A DNA stretch of 64,000 nt, from positions 1 through 64,000 of the forward strand of contig DYCF01000018.1 of assembly GCA_019418225.1 (NCBI GenBank), read 5' to 3'. Made by a program: the position numbers and the translations under genes. The notes beneath the pieces were generated by a model, which was given only the letters and a program-made list of their open reading frames with translations, had not been told where the DNA came from and did no database searches. The first letter of the stretch is position 1. Each line of letters begins with the position of its first letter. Source of the stretch: Clostridiales bacterium (GTDB lineage: Bacteria > Bacillota > Clostridia > Lachnospirales > Cellulosilyticaceae). Below are positions 25,985 through 35,772 of the stretch, piece by piece.

Positions 25985-26133
25985 TTAAACTTCACATAAA
26001 TAAGCTATCAAATTTATGGCTTAATTTCGTGATTTTTAAGGTACTTTATATGATTAGTATAACATCTCAGGCATGTCATTTATTGTATATCTGTGAACCC
26101 TAGTCCTAAAATTTTTCACAGGTAAAAGAAGTA

Positions 26134-26706
26134 TCAAAATAAATGAATCTCTCCATTTTCAAGATATACAAGGACTTGTTCTTCGCCCTTGCTATTATAA
26201 GCCTTTAATATACCACTGATGGACATCTTACTTTCATAAACCTTCGTTTCTTCACCTGTATCCTTTCTCATCATAACCGCCTGATGTGCTTCATCAATTG
26301 TATATAAAGCTTCCCCTATAACAAGTGACTGCTCTAATTTTATTTGTTTCTTATCTATAATCTTTTCAAATCCCCTCAGAATTTCCTCTTTTAATTCCTT
26401 CTTGAGTTCTTCTTTAAACTCATTTTTCATTTGTCCTTCGATTTCTCTGCCCAGTTCATTAAGTCTTACCATTTGTGCTGTATTAATAAGTTCTAAATCT
26501 TCTTTAATCCCTGCAATATGTTCTTCTAAACTTGTAATCTTTTCATGACTTTCTTCAAAATCCTTTAGCTGCCCCACCGACTCTATCTGTGCCATAAGTC
26601 TTTTAAAAGATTCATTAAATGCCATAAGTGTTTCACTTAAACTTTGGCTCTTGTTTTCATTTTCTCTAATTCCAGCTATAAGCTGCTCCATTTGCGCATC
26701 ATTCAT
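26134..26706 (-). CDS. coiled-coil protein
   Basis: 190 residues. Residues about 20-125 are almost continuous heptad-type helix rich in Glu, Lys and Leu (ELKKELKEEILRGFEKI). The C-terminal about 60 residues are predicted beta strands (LVIGEALYTIDEAHQAVMMR ... EEQVLVYLENGEIHLF). No known family. It is encoded 47 bp after the helicase gene on the same strand and may work with it. Confidence 0.65.
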   Translation of the reverse strand: MNDAQMEQLIAGIRENENKSQSLSETLMAFNESFKRLMAQIESVGQLKDFEESHEKITSLEEHIAGIKEDLELINTAQMVRLNELGREIEGQMKNEFKEELKKELKEEILRGFEKIIDKKQIKLEQSLVIGEALYTIDEAHQAVMMRKDTGEETKVYESKMSISGILKAYNSKGEEQVLVYLENGEIHLF

Positions 26707-26753
26707 CTGTTCGCTTCCTCCTATATATACTGCGTATTATCTCTCATTATCTT

Positions 26754-29342
26754 TTATCTCATTATATTTGTTTCTAGCATTTTAGCAGATGTTTCTACGT
26801 CCTGCCTAAATTCCTCAGCACACAGGATTGTAAAATCCTGCTCCTCCTGCTCATGTGGCAACCTCTCTATATAATAATTCACACACATTGCTTCTATTTT
26901 ATCTCTCAAAAATGCTGTCATATAAGGCTGCAGATCTCTTTCATATACAATGCTTTCATTACATATGATTTCTTTCATAAAACTTTTTTCATCCCATCTT
27001 ACGAAGCATTCATAATATTTCTCATATATCTTAGCCTTATAATATACCTTTGTGGCATCTTCCCATGCCTTAGCTTTTTCATAAAAAGCACCTGCTTCTT
27101 TAAATGCCCCATTGGCTTCTTGCAGTTTACCTTTACAAAAGGCTTCTCGTAACCTTGCCTTCGGCATACGTAATTTCTCATATTGCATAAGTGCACGTCT
27201 ATAATCTTCTGCCGCCTCAAACTTAAGGGCCTCCAAATAAAAATCTTCTGCACTAGAGTCTTCATCTAACCCAAAGACCTCATCATTAAATACGGTTTCA
27301 TTCTGCATCTCCATGTCAAAAAGATTTGTAATGAAATCTGCATCTACCTCATCTTCTATCAGGCATAAACTTTCCTGTGTCCTCGTTAAAGTCACATAAA
27401 GCATATTCATAATGTATCTGTAAAAATAATTTTCCTTAATACCCTCAGATAAAGTCTCTTCCTTTTTACACTGTGCAATAAACTGCCATTTATTCTTAAA
27501 ACTGCTAAGTAAATTGACACCTATAATATATTTGTTTTCTAAGCCCTTTACTTCATAAATGGTAAAGATACGGATTTTATTTTCTAGCAGTTCTTCTAAC
27601 TCTTCCTTTTCCCTATCCGTTGCCACCACAATATAAACATAAGCCTTTTTAACGGCTTCTCTTAGCAACTTCATCTTTTCTATGCGGTTTCCGCACAAAG
27701 TATAAAGGTTTCCTTCCTGCTCGCACATGGCAACTTCTTCGCTATAATCATTACGTTTATCTTTCCCAAAGAGCTTTTTTCTAAGCTGGCTAATACCATT
27801 AGCCAGTTCCACAACCTGTCTAGGATTTCGATAATTATGCGTTAAGACAAGGCGATTGGCATCTTCCTTATAACGATAGTTATGATGCTCTAAAAGAGTC
27901 ATAATACGCTTCGTATCAAAATACGTAGGTGCAATCGTCTGATGATAATCTCCACTCAAGAGAAAGTTCCCGGACTGTCGTACTCTTGTTTGTAAAAGAT
28001 AAATCTCAAGTTCCGTTAAATCTTGTACCTCATCAATTACAATCCAATCATATAAAGTTGGCATGCTCTCTTTATCTAGTCCATCTTTTCTCTCCTCGTA
28101 GCTAAAGCTACCAAAACCACGCTCTGTCTCTTTTGACAACGTTTCTTTTGCTAGTAGCTTTCTACAAAGGTCATTTTCATCATAGATACCTTCTTCCTTT
28201 TGCCAAAGCACATATTTATGAGCTAAGGCATACAGTACCTTGCGCTGTGCTGCATTATAGAAGGAATGCTGCTGACTTAATCGCATATATTCTGCTTCTG
28301 GCAAAAGCCCGCTGCCATCTTCCTCAATATGTGGCTGCCATGCATCTCCTGCATACCCCTTAATAAGCCCTCTAATCTCACGCCACGCTTCATAACCCGT
28401 TAAATTTAAAATCACATCTTTATATTCCGGATTCATACTCCAATTCTGACGCAGTGGCATAAAGAACTTCTCATTAAACTGGTCATACTGAATCATATAA
28501 TCCGTCTGTGTCTCTTCCTTTAGCCAATCTCTAAGCGGATGAAAATCTACTTGTGCTTCATAATCTGCAATTTCATTTGCCTCTAACTCATTTTCAAGTA
28601 CCGTATGAAAAATCTTCTTTGCGGATTGTGCTAATTTACTTGAGTAAGTAAAGTATCCCACCTTAATGCCTGGATTCTGTTTAATTAAATCTACTAATTT
28701 ATAAACACCTATAGTCGTCTTGCCACTTCCTGCACTTCCAAATAAAATAAGGGGCCTGTAATCTGCATTCACACATTCCCTTTGATTTTTGTTTAAATAA
28801 TAGATTCCCTGTAATCGTTCTAAATCAATAAGTGCCTCAATACCAATATGCTTAAACACTCTAGTAATAGACGTTTCCGGATCATATCTTAGCTGCATTG
28901 CCTTCTCATCTGCCACCTGATCTGCCAATAATTCCGTATCACCGCCACTTATGTCACCTACCATTTGTGCCATATTGCCACTTGCCTCAAGTGACTCTTC
29001 TACCTTCGGCATTACCTTAGATAGATTCCTCGCCTTCACAATCTGTGTATCATGCTTACAGAACATCAGTAAAATCAATGCATCCTCATAACCACTTTCT
29101 TCTAAATCCAAACTCTTTCCTTTCGTGAAAAGTATACGGCACCCATCACTCACCTTAAACTTCCACACTTCCGGCAGCATCGTCTCACCATATACCTTCT
29201 TCACGCTAAACCTACGATTTAATTCTGTAGGGTCAATATTACTTTCCCATGCCCTTACGAATTCACCTATTTTACTTAAAATCTGGTCTCTATTCTCCCT
29301 TGGCAGACTTCTCTCAAATCGAATATCTTCTAGTACACTCAT
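26754..29342 (-). CDS. UvrD/Rep-like SF1 helicase with RelE-like N-terminus and TPR-like C-terminus
   Basis: 862 residues. Residues 1-105 (IGEFVRAWESN, LPEVWKFKVSDGCRILFTKG, DALILLMFCKHD) follow the RelE/ParE toxin-fold pattern. The helicase core has Walker A FGSAGSGKTT (201-210), Walker B WIVIDEVQDL, motif III-like NFLLSGDYHQTIAP, motif IV LTHNYRNPRQVVELAN and motif VI YVTLTRTQESLCLI. The last about 170 residues contain helical repeats (YEKAKAWEDATKVYYKAKIYEK) resembling TPR units. RelE-UvrD fusions are a known but poorly studied group. It is the first gene of the run leading to the Hsp70 trio. Confidence 0.82.
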   Translation of the reverse strand: MSVLEDIRFERSLPRENRDQILSKIGEFVRAWESNIDPTELNRRFSVKKVYGETMLPEVWKFKVSDGCRILFTKGKSLDLEESGYEDALILLMFCKHDTQIVKARNLSKVMPKVEESLEASGNMAQMVGDISGGDTELLADQVADEKAMQLRYDPETSITRVFKHIGIEALIDLERLQGIYYLNKNQRECVNADYRPLILFGSAGSGKTTIGVYKLVDLIKQNPGIKVGYFTYSSKLAQSAKKIFHTVLENELEANEIADYEAQVDFHPLRDWLKEETQTDYMIQYDQFNEKFFMPLRQNWSMNPEYKDVILNLTGYEAWREIRGLIKGYAGDAWQPHIEEDGSGLLPEAEYMRLSQQHSFYNAAQRKVLYALAHKYVLWQKEEGIYDENDLCRKLLAKETLSKETERGFGSFSYEERKDGLDKESMPTLYDWIVIDEVQDLTELEIYLLQTRVRQSGNFLLSGDYHQTIAPTYFDTKRIMTLLEHHNYRYKEDANRLVLTHNYRNPRQVVELANGISQLRKKLFGKDKRNDYSEEVAMCEQEGNLYTLCGNRIEKMKLLREAVKKAYVYIVVATDREKEELEELLENKIRIFTIYEVKGLENKYIIGVNLLSSFKNKWQFIAQCKKEETLSEGIKENYFYRYIMNMLYVTLTRTQESLCLIEDEVDADFITNLFDMEMQNETVFNDEVFGLDEDSSAEDFYLEALKFEAAEDYRRALMQYEKLRMPKARLREAFCKGKLQEANGAFKEAGAFYEKAKAWEDATKVYYKAKIYEKYYECFVRWDEKSFMKEIICNESIVYERDLQPYMTAFLRDKIEAMCVNYYIERLPHEQEEQDFTILCAEEFRQDVETSAKMLETNIMR

Positions 29343-29420
29343 ACTGCCACCTCATTTCATTTTATTACTTTTATATTTGATATTATTTTTTTATCTAATA
29401 CTACTTTTTATATTTTCTTC

Positions 29421-29537
29421 TCTATAGATTTCACATTTATAAAATTTAGTTATTCATAGTTTTTAGTCATGTGAAATCATTGGGAGAAATCTATTTACCT
29501 ACAGGTATATTTCAAGGTTTTAGTTGCTTTCTCTATA
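29421..29537 (+). repeat. interspersed palindromic repeat, copy B
   Basis: Full-length copy from TCTATAGATTTCACAT to GCTTTCTCTATA. The left part is a stem-loop (GATTTCACAT/ATGTGAAATC). The right part contains ACCTACAGGTAT and the conserved end TTCAAGGTTTTAGTTG. Confidence 0.85.
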
Positions 29538-29648
29538 GATTTCACATTTATAAATTTTAGTTATTCATGCTTTTTAGTCATGTGAAATCATTGAGAGAAA
29601 TCTATTTACCTACAGGTATATTTCAAGGTTTTAGTTGCTTTCTCTATA
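29532..29648 (+). repeat. interspersed palindromic repeat, copy C
   Basis: Nearly identical to copy B and in direct tandem with it, sharing the TCTATA junction, in the same orientation. Only a few bases differ (AAATTTAG/AATTTTAG, CATAG/CATGC, GGG/GAG). Confidence 0.85.
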
Positions 29649-29892
29649 CCTTATTTTAAGACCTACTTATGTTTTTACTATAAGCAACCTCATCTATTTC
29701 ATAAATTTACCTGCGCCTATAACCCAAAAGGCCGTAATAAAGTTAGCGTCAAATCCTCTAACTTTACCACGACCTTCTTATAGCTCTTCAATTTTGCACC
29801 GCTACTCCTTTAACATCTTTTGTGCATATTCTTTTAATTATTATACTATCTCCTTATTTTATTCCAAGGCCCTTCAAATTTTATCCCTAACT

Positions 29893-31941
29893 TTAATAAG
29901 TTACTACAAAATTACCTTTATCATATATTAAGTTATAAGATATACTGCCCTCGCCTAATGTAAATATACTTACAAGCCTTTTCTCAAGTAAGGTATTTTT
30001 ACCATCAATCCATTTATAAATACCTGGTGCGTAACCAGATGTCACATAAGCAATGCGTTTGCCAGATACTTTAAAATCTCTGATAGGTTTATCACTTACT
30101 GTAGTCGTTGTTCCCGTGCCTAAACCATAGATATAAAGTCCACTGCCCAAATCTTTGTTACCGCCCTGCTTTGTATAATAGAGGCAATTATTTTGAAGGT
30201 CAGCCTTTTGAACTGGCGTGCTCACCAATGTCTTTTCTCCATTGCCTTCTAAATCTACTGTTTTTATGTATCCTGTAGCTGATTCAATATAATAAATATG
30301 CTCTCCATTCAGCCAATAGTTTGCCGTTGGCGTTGTAATCTGTTTTTGTACATTGGTTTTTAAGTCAATACTACATACTGCCTGTTTCTTTGAACTACCA
30401 TTTTCATAAGCTAATGTATAAAGCTTGCCATTTCTAATAAAGGCATTGCCACAAATACCATAGCCATTAGCTTCGTCATCCACTAAACTCATCTTCATGT
30501 CATACACGTAGCTTGGGCTACCTATCGTTCCATTTTGTTTGGTCTTTTGATTATAACAGCCTATGTTCTGAGTATTGAGCCAGTTAGACATTTCTGTGTA
30601 GTAAATCATATTCCCATCTATAATAAGGCTACCAAATTGACTGCATCCTATCAGTTTTTCACATTTTCCATCAACAATCTTGTAAAGTTCTTCACTTCCC
30701 ATAGTCCAATCGCCATTATGAACGACTACATAAAGCACATCCTCTACTGGAATTACCCTACTGACAAAATTGAAATTCTCATCAACTGCCATTTGCCATA
30801 CAACATGTGACTGCATTGTGGTTAAGTCAAATCTTTCTAAGTTTGCCCCTCTACTGCCATTAACTAAATAATAAAAGTCATAATCCACTACTTGTACATT
30901 GGTATTATAGGCACTTTCAATTTTCTTAAGTACCTGTGGCGTCCCTTTACCTTGCTGGCTATAAATGGTTAGCTCATTCTCACCAGTCTTTTCATTATAG
31001 TGACTAACTGCATAATAATTAATCCCATTGTAATTTGTTACGGCCGTTACATATTCATCAGATTGAACAGCCTGTCTATTACTTTCTAGATGTGTCTTCA
31101 CTGTTTGAATTGCACCAGTCATCTCTTCATTTTCTAAGTTAATACCATTCTGGCTTATAAAAACCAAACCATTTTTATAGCTCACTTGTTTACCTAGTAT
31201 TTCGCCTATGGCACGTAGTGGTAAACAAATACTTCCATTTATTTTCTTAGGTGCCTTAGATAACTGCTGCATACTCTTCGTCGCTGCATCATCATTTGTC
31301 CCAGACGTATTTATCTCAGCAGCGCAGCTTCCTACCGTTAGCTTAATTGTCTTAGTCTTCCCGCTACTTAACCAGCCGCCTAATTCTGTACTCGTCATAT
31401 AATTACACTGCAAAATAACCTCATTTGGTTTCTTACTATCCCATTTAGCTTCCCAAATTTCCTCATTGGTACTCACTACCTTTGTCAGCAAGCGCAGTGG
31501 CAAATAACTCGTATTTGATTCACTATATACTTTGTATTTTTCATAAGATAAGTCAATATATTCTCCATTGGTAAAAATCTTACCTTGATAATTCACAGGT
31601 ACAATGCTGACTTCATCTAACTGGTCCTCGCTCACTTTCTGAGCTGCTGTTGGTGCCACTTCTTCATTTTTTGCTACGTTCGCTTCCTGTACGATTTCCT
31701 GTTTATTTACTGCATCGCTGCTTACTATTTCTTCTTTATTTGTTACTGCATCACTACTTGCTGTTTCTTGTTTATTTGTTACTGCATCGCTGCTTGCTGT
31801 TTCTTGTTTATTTGCTACTGCATTGCTACTTGCTATCTCTTGCTTTAAAGCCACTTGATTACTACTTCCTATATCTTCTGCAAATAACGTCCCACCCATA
31901 CTTATTGCCATAAGTCCTATTATTACCCATTGTTTGTTCAT
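29893..31941 (-). CDS. secreted copper-amine-oxidase-stalk / DUF5050 protein with N-terminal tandem repeats
   Basis: 682 residues. Signal peptide 1-22. Residues about 28-82 are a 12-residue tandem repeat (consensus KQETASSDAVTN, four to five copies), mirrored by 36-bp DNA repeats near 31690-31860. Residues about 110-265 contain two copper-amine-oxidase N-terminal (stalk) modules, including ICLPLRAIGEILGKQV. Residues about 290-670 hold repeated beta-strand units of the DUF5050/beta-propeller kind (VVHNGDWTMG, YYTEMSNWLN, LYTLAYENGSS). It is probably a cell-surface binding protein. The repeat number is expected to vary between strains. Confidence 0.82.
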   Translation of the reverse strand: MNKQWVIIGLMAISMGGTLFAEDIGSSNQVALKQEIASSNAVANKQETASSDAVTNKQETASSDAVTNKEEIVSSDAVNKQEIVQEANVAKNEEVAPTAAQKVSEDQLDEVSIVPVNYQGKIFTNGEYIDLSYEKYKVYSESNTSYLPLRLLTKVVSTNEEIWEAKWDSKKPNEVILQCNYMTSTELGGWLSSGKTKTIKLTVGSCAAEINTSGTNDDAATKSMQQLSKAPKKINGSICLPLRAIGEILGKQVSYKNGLVFISQNGINLENEEMTGAIQTVKTHLESNRQAVQSDEYVTAVTNYNGINYYAVSHYNEKTGENELTIYSQQGKGTPQVLKKIESAYNTNVQVVDYDFYYLVNGSRGANLERFDLTTMQSHVVWQMAVDENFNFVSRVIPVEDVLYVVVHNGDWTMGSEELYKIVDGKCEKLIGCSQFGSLIIDGNMIYYTEMSNWLNTQNIGCYNQKTKQNGTIGSPSYVYDMKMSLVDDEANGYGICGNAFIRNGKLYTLAYENGSSKKQAVCSIDLKTNVQKQITTPTANYWLNGEHIYYIESATGYIKTVDLEGNGEKTLVSTPVQKADLQNNCLYYTKQGGNKDLGSGLYIYGLGTGTTTTVSDKPIRDFKVSGKRIAYVTSGYAPGIYKWIDGKNTLLEKRLVSIFTLGEGSISYNLIYDKGNFVVTY

Positions 31942-31959
31942 CCCAATATCATCCTCCCA

Positions 31960-32025
31960 TTTATAACATCTCTATTTATAACATCTCTATTTATAGCATC
32001 TTTATTTATAGCACCTTTATTTATC
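31960..32025. repeat. 15-bp tandem repeat, four copies
   Basis: The unit TTTATAACATCTCTA occurs four times with progressive changes (TTTATAGCATCTTTA, TTTATAGCACCTTTA). It lies in the leader of the DUF5050 protein gene, between its start and its presumed promoter. The rest of the 360-bp gap to accA is AT-rich with no supported gene. Confidence 0.75.
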
Positions 32026-32250
32026 TTTTTATCTAACATCTTATCTAATTTCTTTTCTATTTTTTTATCTGCTATTTGTCTTGTCATTTATTTATATTGC
32101 TGTTTATTTATCCCCTTCTCTTTTTTATCTAACCTTTATCTAGCACCTTGTCTATTCTTACATTACCACACCTATTTGTTCTTAGCCTTGTCCTCTCCTC
32201 AATCTTAAACAAATAGTAATCTTCCTGTAAAAATCTATTTCTTCCCAACA

Positions 32251-32296
32251 AAAAAAGCCCTTTAGGGAGCTATGCATTGCATGCCCCTAAACGGAC
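32251..32296 (-). terminator. terminator of the fab/acc operon
   Basis: The stem TTTAGGGGC/GCTCCCTAAA is followed by GGGCTTTTTTTGTTG on the minus strand, just past the accA stop. Confidence 0.75.
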
Positions 32297-32301
32297 CTTC
32301 T

Positions 32302-33114
32302 CTAATACCCTAATTCTTTCCACTGCCCATATTTTCTAAAGCGGTTGTAACGTGCTTCTACGAGCTGGTCAGTTGGTACTTCTTCTAAACTATTTAATGT
32401 CTCTAATAAATACTGTTTTAACTTTTCTGCCGCAGCTTCTGGATCTTGATGTGCCCCACTAGCAGGTTCTTCAATGATTTGATCTATGATTTGATAATCC
32501 AATAAATCTTTGGCCGTAAGCTTCATTTTGCGTGCCGCTTCCTTGGCACGGCTCGCATCTTTCCATAGAATACTTGCAAAGCCTTCTGGTGAAAGAATAG
32601 AGTAAATCGCATGTTCCTGCATAAATACTTTATCGGCTACACCTAAAGCTAAAGCTCCGCCACTGCCGCCTTCTCCAATAATTCCTGCGATAACTGGTGT
32701 ACGCAATTTAGACATTTCAAAGAGATTCCTTGCAATAGCTTCACCTTGACCTCTTTCTTCTGCGCCCACACCGCAATATGCTCCGGGTGTATCAATAAGG
32801 CAAATAATAGGCCTGTGAAATTTCTCAGCTTCCTTCATTAAACGAAGTGCCTTGCGATAGCCTTCCGGATGAGGCATTCCAAAGTTGCTAGCTATATTTT
32901 CCTTAGCTGTATTACCCTTGCTCTGCACAATGAGCGTTACAACTTTACCTTCTATTTCACCTATCCCACCAATAATAGCCGGATCATCTCTAAAGGCTCT
33001 ATCACCATGTAGCTCTATAAACTTATCACACAGGGCATGAATATAGAATTTACCACGCGGTCTTTCTGCTTTTCTTGCCAGTAATACCTTATCCCATGGT
33101 TCCAATCTTTCCAT
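32302..33114 (-). CDS. accA: acetyl-CoA carboxylase carboxyltransferase subunit alpha
   Basis: 270 residues. Carboxyltransferase motifs include DTPGAYCGVGAEERGQ and GEGGSGGALALGVADKV, followed by a SPEGFASILWKD segment. With AccD it transfers the carboxyl group from biotinyl-AccB to acetyl-CoA, giving malonyl-CoA. It is the last gene of the fatty-acid operon and starts directly after the accD stop. At 270 residues it lacks some of the N-terminal extension of the E. coli protein (about 319), as is usual in Firmicutes. Confidence 0.95.
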   Translation of the reverse strand: MERLEPWDKVLLARKAERPRGKFYIHALCDKFIELHGDRAFRDDPAIIGGIGEIEGKVVTLIVQSKGNTAKENIASNFGMPHPEGYRKALRLMKEAEKFHRPIICLIDTPGAYCGVGAEERGQGEAIARNLFEMSKLRTPVIAGIIGEGGSGGALALGVADKVFMQEHAIYSILSPEGFASILWKDASRAKEAARKMKLTAKDLLDYQIIDQIIEEPASGAHQDPEAAAEKLKQYLLETLNSLEEVPTDQLVEARYNRFRKYGQWKELGY

Positions 33115-33972
33115 CTACTTTCCCTCCCTTGTATGAAAGTCTAGTAACATACCTAACGTTTTCTTTAAATCACGTCTTTCTACAATGGCATCAATCTGCC
33201 CTTTTTCTAATAAAAACTCAGCACGCTGAAAACCTTCTGGCAATTTTGCTTTAATAGTTTGTTCAATAACCCTTGGACCTGCAAAACCTATAAGGGCACC
33301 CGGTTCTGCAAGTATAATATCGCCTAATGTTGCAAAACTTGCTGTGACGCCACCTGTTGTTGGATCTGTCAGGACATTCATCTGTAACATTCCAGCTTCA
33401 TCATGTCTTGCTAGTGCCGCACTCGTTTTTGCCATCTGCATGAGTGAAAAAATCCCCTCTTGCATTCTGGCACCACCTGATGCAGTAAAGATGATGATAG
33501 GCAATTTACACGCTGTGGCCATTTCAACTGCTCTTGTAATTTTTTCACCTACTACTGAGCCCATGCTTCCCATCATAAAGTTAGCGTCCATAATAACAAG
33601 CATAACCTCATGTCCTTCTATTTTTGCCTTACCAGTTACAACAGCTTCTTTTTGCCCCGTCTTCTTTTGATACTTTGCAAGTTTATCATCATATTCTCTA
33701 AAAGCTAATGGATTCACACTTTCTAGATTTTGATTAATTTCTTCAAAAGTATGTTTATCCACAATAAGGCTTATTCGCGCCTTAGCTGTCAGTGGATAAT
33801 AGTAACCACAGTGTGGACAAATTCCTAAAGTTCCTTTTAAATCAGGACGATAAATACTCTTTTTACATTTAGGGCATTTCACATAAATACCTTCTGGTAC
33901 TTCATTTTTCTTTTTTCCTACATGCTGAGATGTGGTCGCATATTTTTTCTTTAACAACGTCCTAAGCCTCAT
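33115..33972 (-). CDS. accD: acetyl-CoA carboxylase carboxyltransferase subunit beta
   Basis: 285 residues. The N-terminal zinc ribbon CPKCKKSIYR ... CPHCGYYY gives four cysteine ligands. The crotonase-fold motifs GSMGSVVGEKI and FTASGGARMQEGIFSL follow. It partners AccA in the carboxyltransferase half-reaction. Its start overlaps the accC end by 11 bp, and its stop abuts accA, so the three are translationally coupled. Confidence 0.95.
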   Translation of the reverse strand: MRLRTLLKKKYATTSQHVGKKKNEVPEGIYVKCPKCKKSIYRPDLKGTLGICPHCGYYYPLTAKARISLIVDKHTFEEINQNLESVNPLAFREYDDKLAKYQKKTGQKEAVVTGKAKIEGHEVMLVIMDANFMMGSMGSVVGEKITRAVEMATACKLPIIIFTASGGARMQEGIFSLMQMAKTSAALARHDEAGMLQMNVLTDPTTGGVTASFATLGDIILAEPGALIGFAGPRVIEQTIKAKLPEGFQRAEFLLEKGQIDAIVERRDLKKTLGMLLDFHTREGK

Positions 33973-35332
33973 TTAAGATTCCTCCTAAGATATTGTCTAA
34001 ATTTTTCTCGATAAAGCCTGTATTTACATTGGCCACTACAAAGTCTGGATGATTTAAAAGCTGATATTCAAATAATATATTTGTTTGAATACCTTCAATG
34101 TTTATTTCATCTAAAGCACGTTTCATAATCTGAATGGCTTCTTCTCTTGTATCACCATAAGCAATAATCTTTGCCAACATTGCGTCGTATTGAGGTGGTA
34201 CTTTGTAACCTTCATAAAGGGCAGAATCTACACGTACACCTCTTCCGCCTGGTAAGTAAAGCTCTTTGATTTCACCAGCAGAAGGTCTGAAATCTAATTC
34301 TGGATTTTCAGCATTGATACGGCATTCTATGGCATGCCCTTTAATCTGCACCTCACTTTGGCTCACACCCAAAGGCTCACCACTTGCAATCTGAATTTGC
34401 ATTTTAATTAGGTCTATACCCGTAATCATTTCTGTTACAGGGTGTTCTACTTGAATCCTTGTATTCATTTCAATGAAATAAAAATGGCCCGATTCATCCA
34501 CGATGAATTCGATGGTTCCAGCATTTTCATAATTTACAGTTTTTGCTGCTCTAATGGCTACTTCACCCATTGCCATTCTTAAATCTTCACTTAAAAAGGG
34601 TGATGGCGCTTCTTCCATAACCTTTTGATGTCTTCTTTGTAATGAGCAATCTCTTTCTCCGAGATGAATCACATTACCAAACTGGTCACCTAATATTTGA
34701 AACTCAATATGTCTTGGATTTTCGATATACTTTTCTAAATACATACTGCCATCACCGAAGGCACTTAAAGCTTCACTACTAGCTGCCCCAAAGGCTTCTT
34801 TAAGCTGCTCGCGATTTCTAGCAATACGCATACCACGTCCACCGCCGCCTGCTGATGCCTTAAGCATCACAGGATAGCCGATTTGCTCAGCTAACTGAAT
34901 GGCTTCTTCTGTATTTTCTAGTTTGCCTTCTGAACCAGGTACGACAGGTACATCAGCTGCTATCATCATTTCTCTTGCCTTTGCCTTATCACCCATAAGT
35001 GTAATCATCTCACTACTAGGGCCAATGAATTTAATGCCACAATTGGTACAAATCTCTGCAAACTTAGCATTCTCAGATAAAAAGCCAAAGCCTGGATGCA
35101 GTGCATCACATCCTGTAAGTACTGCTGCACTAATAATGTTTTCTATATTAAGATAGCTATCTTTAGGAAGAGGACTGCCAATACATACTGCCTCATCTGC
35201 AAGCGCCACATGAAGCGCATCTTTATCTGCTGTAGAATATACAGCCACAGTTTCTATTCCCATCTCCCTGCAAGCTCTAATAATTCTTACAGCAATCTCT
35301 CCCCTATTTGCCACAAGTACTTTCTCGATCAT
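33962..35332 (-). CDS. accC: biotin carboxylase subunit of acetyl-CoA carboxylase
   Basis: 456 residues, the normal length. ATP-grasp features are visible: the glycine-rich loop KASAGGGGRGMRI, GERDCSLQRRHQKV, EFIVDESGHFYFIEMNTRIQ and EHPVTEMITG. It carboxylates biotin on AccB using ATP and bicarbonate. It lies 17 bp after fabZ and overlaps accD. All catalytic segments appear intact. Confidence 0.96.
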   Translation of the reverse strand: MIEKVLVANRGEIAVRIIRACREMGIETVAVYSTADKDALHVALADEAVCIGSPLPKDSYLNIENIISAAVLTGCDALHPGFGFLSENAKFAEICTNCGIKFIGPSSEMITLMGDKAKAREMMIAADVPVVPGSEGKLENTEEAIQLAEQIGYPVMLKASAGGGGRGMRIARNREQLKEAFGAASSEALSAFGDGSMYLEKYIENPRHIEFQILGDQFGNVIHLGERDCSLQRRHQKVMEEAPSPFLSEDLRMAMGEVAIRAAKTVNYENAGTIEFIVDESGHFYFIEMNTRIQVEHPVTEMITGIDLIKMQIQIASGEPLGVSQSEVQIKGHAIECRINAENPELDFRPSAGEIKELYLPGGRGVRVDSALYEGYKVPPQYDAMLAKIIAYGDTREEAIQIMKRALDEINIEGIQTNILFEYQLLNHPDFVVANVNTGFIEKNLDNILGGILNEA

Positions 35333-35349
35333 CCTCTTATCCCTCCTAA

Positions 35350-35772
35350 TTAACCAATAGCAAAAATGAGTTCTGCCTCACAAACCTTTTTATCACCCAC
35401 ATAAGCTGTTGCCTTTCCAACACCCATAGGCCCTCTTAACTTAATAATTTCACAGCACAACTTCAGCGTATCACCTGGTACAACCTTGCCTCTGAATTTA
35501 GCTTCTTTAATCCCTCCAAAGTAAGCAATCTTACCTTTAAATTCATCCTTAGATAAAAGTGCAATAGCACCCACCTGAGCTAAAGCTTCCACAATAAGCA
35601 CCCCAGGCATCACCGGTTCTACAGGAAAATGCCCCTGAAAGAATGGCTCATTAATCGTCACATTCTTATAACCAACAGCACCATTCCCATCCTCAGCAAT
35701 CTCAGCCTTATCCACCAGTAAAAAAGGATATCTGTGCGGAATAATCTCCATAATCTGTTTCACATCCAACAT
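35350..35772 (-). CDS. fabZ: 3-hydroxyacyl-ACP dehydratase
   Basis: 140 residues with the hot-dog-fold signature HRYPFLLVDK and GHFPVEPVMPGVLIVEALAQ (catalytic His and Glu). It dehydrates 3-hydroxyacyl-ACP to trans-2-enoyl-ACP. It is the only dehydratase in the operon: no fabA or fabN type isomerase is present. It is separated from accB by an unusual 400-bp gap containing a long palindrome. Confidence 0.95.
   Translation of the reverse strand: MLDVKQIMEIIPHRYPFLLVDKAEIAEDGNGAVGYKNVTINEPFFQGHFPVEPVMPGVLIVEALAQVGAIALLSKDEFKGKIAYFGGIKEAKFRGKVVPGDTLKLCCEIIKLRGPMGVGKATAYVGDKKVCEAELIFAIG

Larger units (their letters stand above)
29343..29892. other. gene-free stretch holding two tandem palindromic repeats
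   Basis: 550 bp between the helicase and the repeat-containing secreted protein. Two copies of the interspersed repeat (29421-29537 and 29532-29648) occupy its centre with a 111-bp period. The rest is AT-rich with no supported gene. Confidence 0.7.

Noticed and set aside
29421..29648. Tandem 111-bp units as a CRISPR array
   Set aside because: Only two units, nearly identical throughout with no variable spacers, no cas genes nearby, and single copies occur elsewhere.
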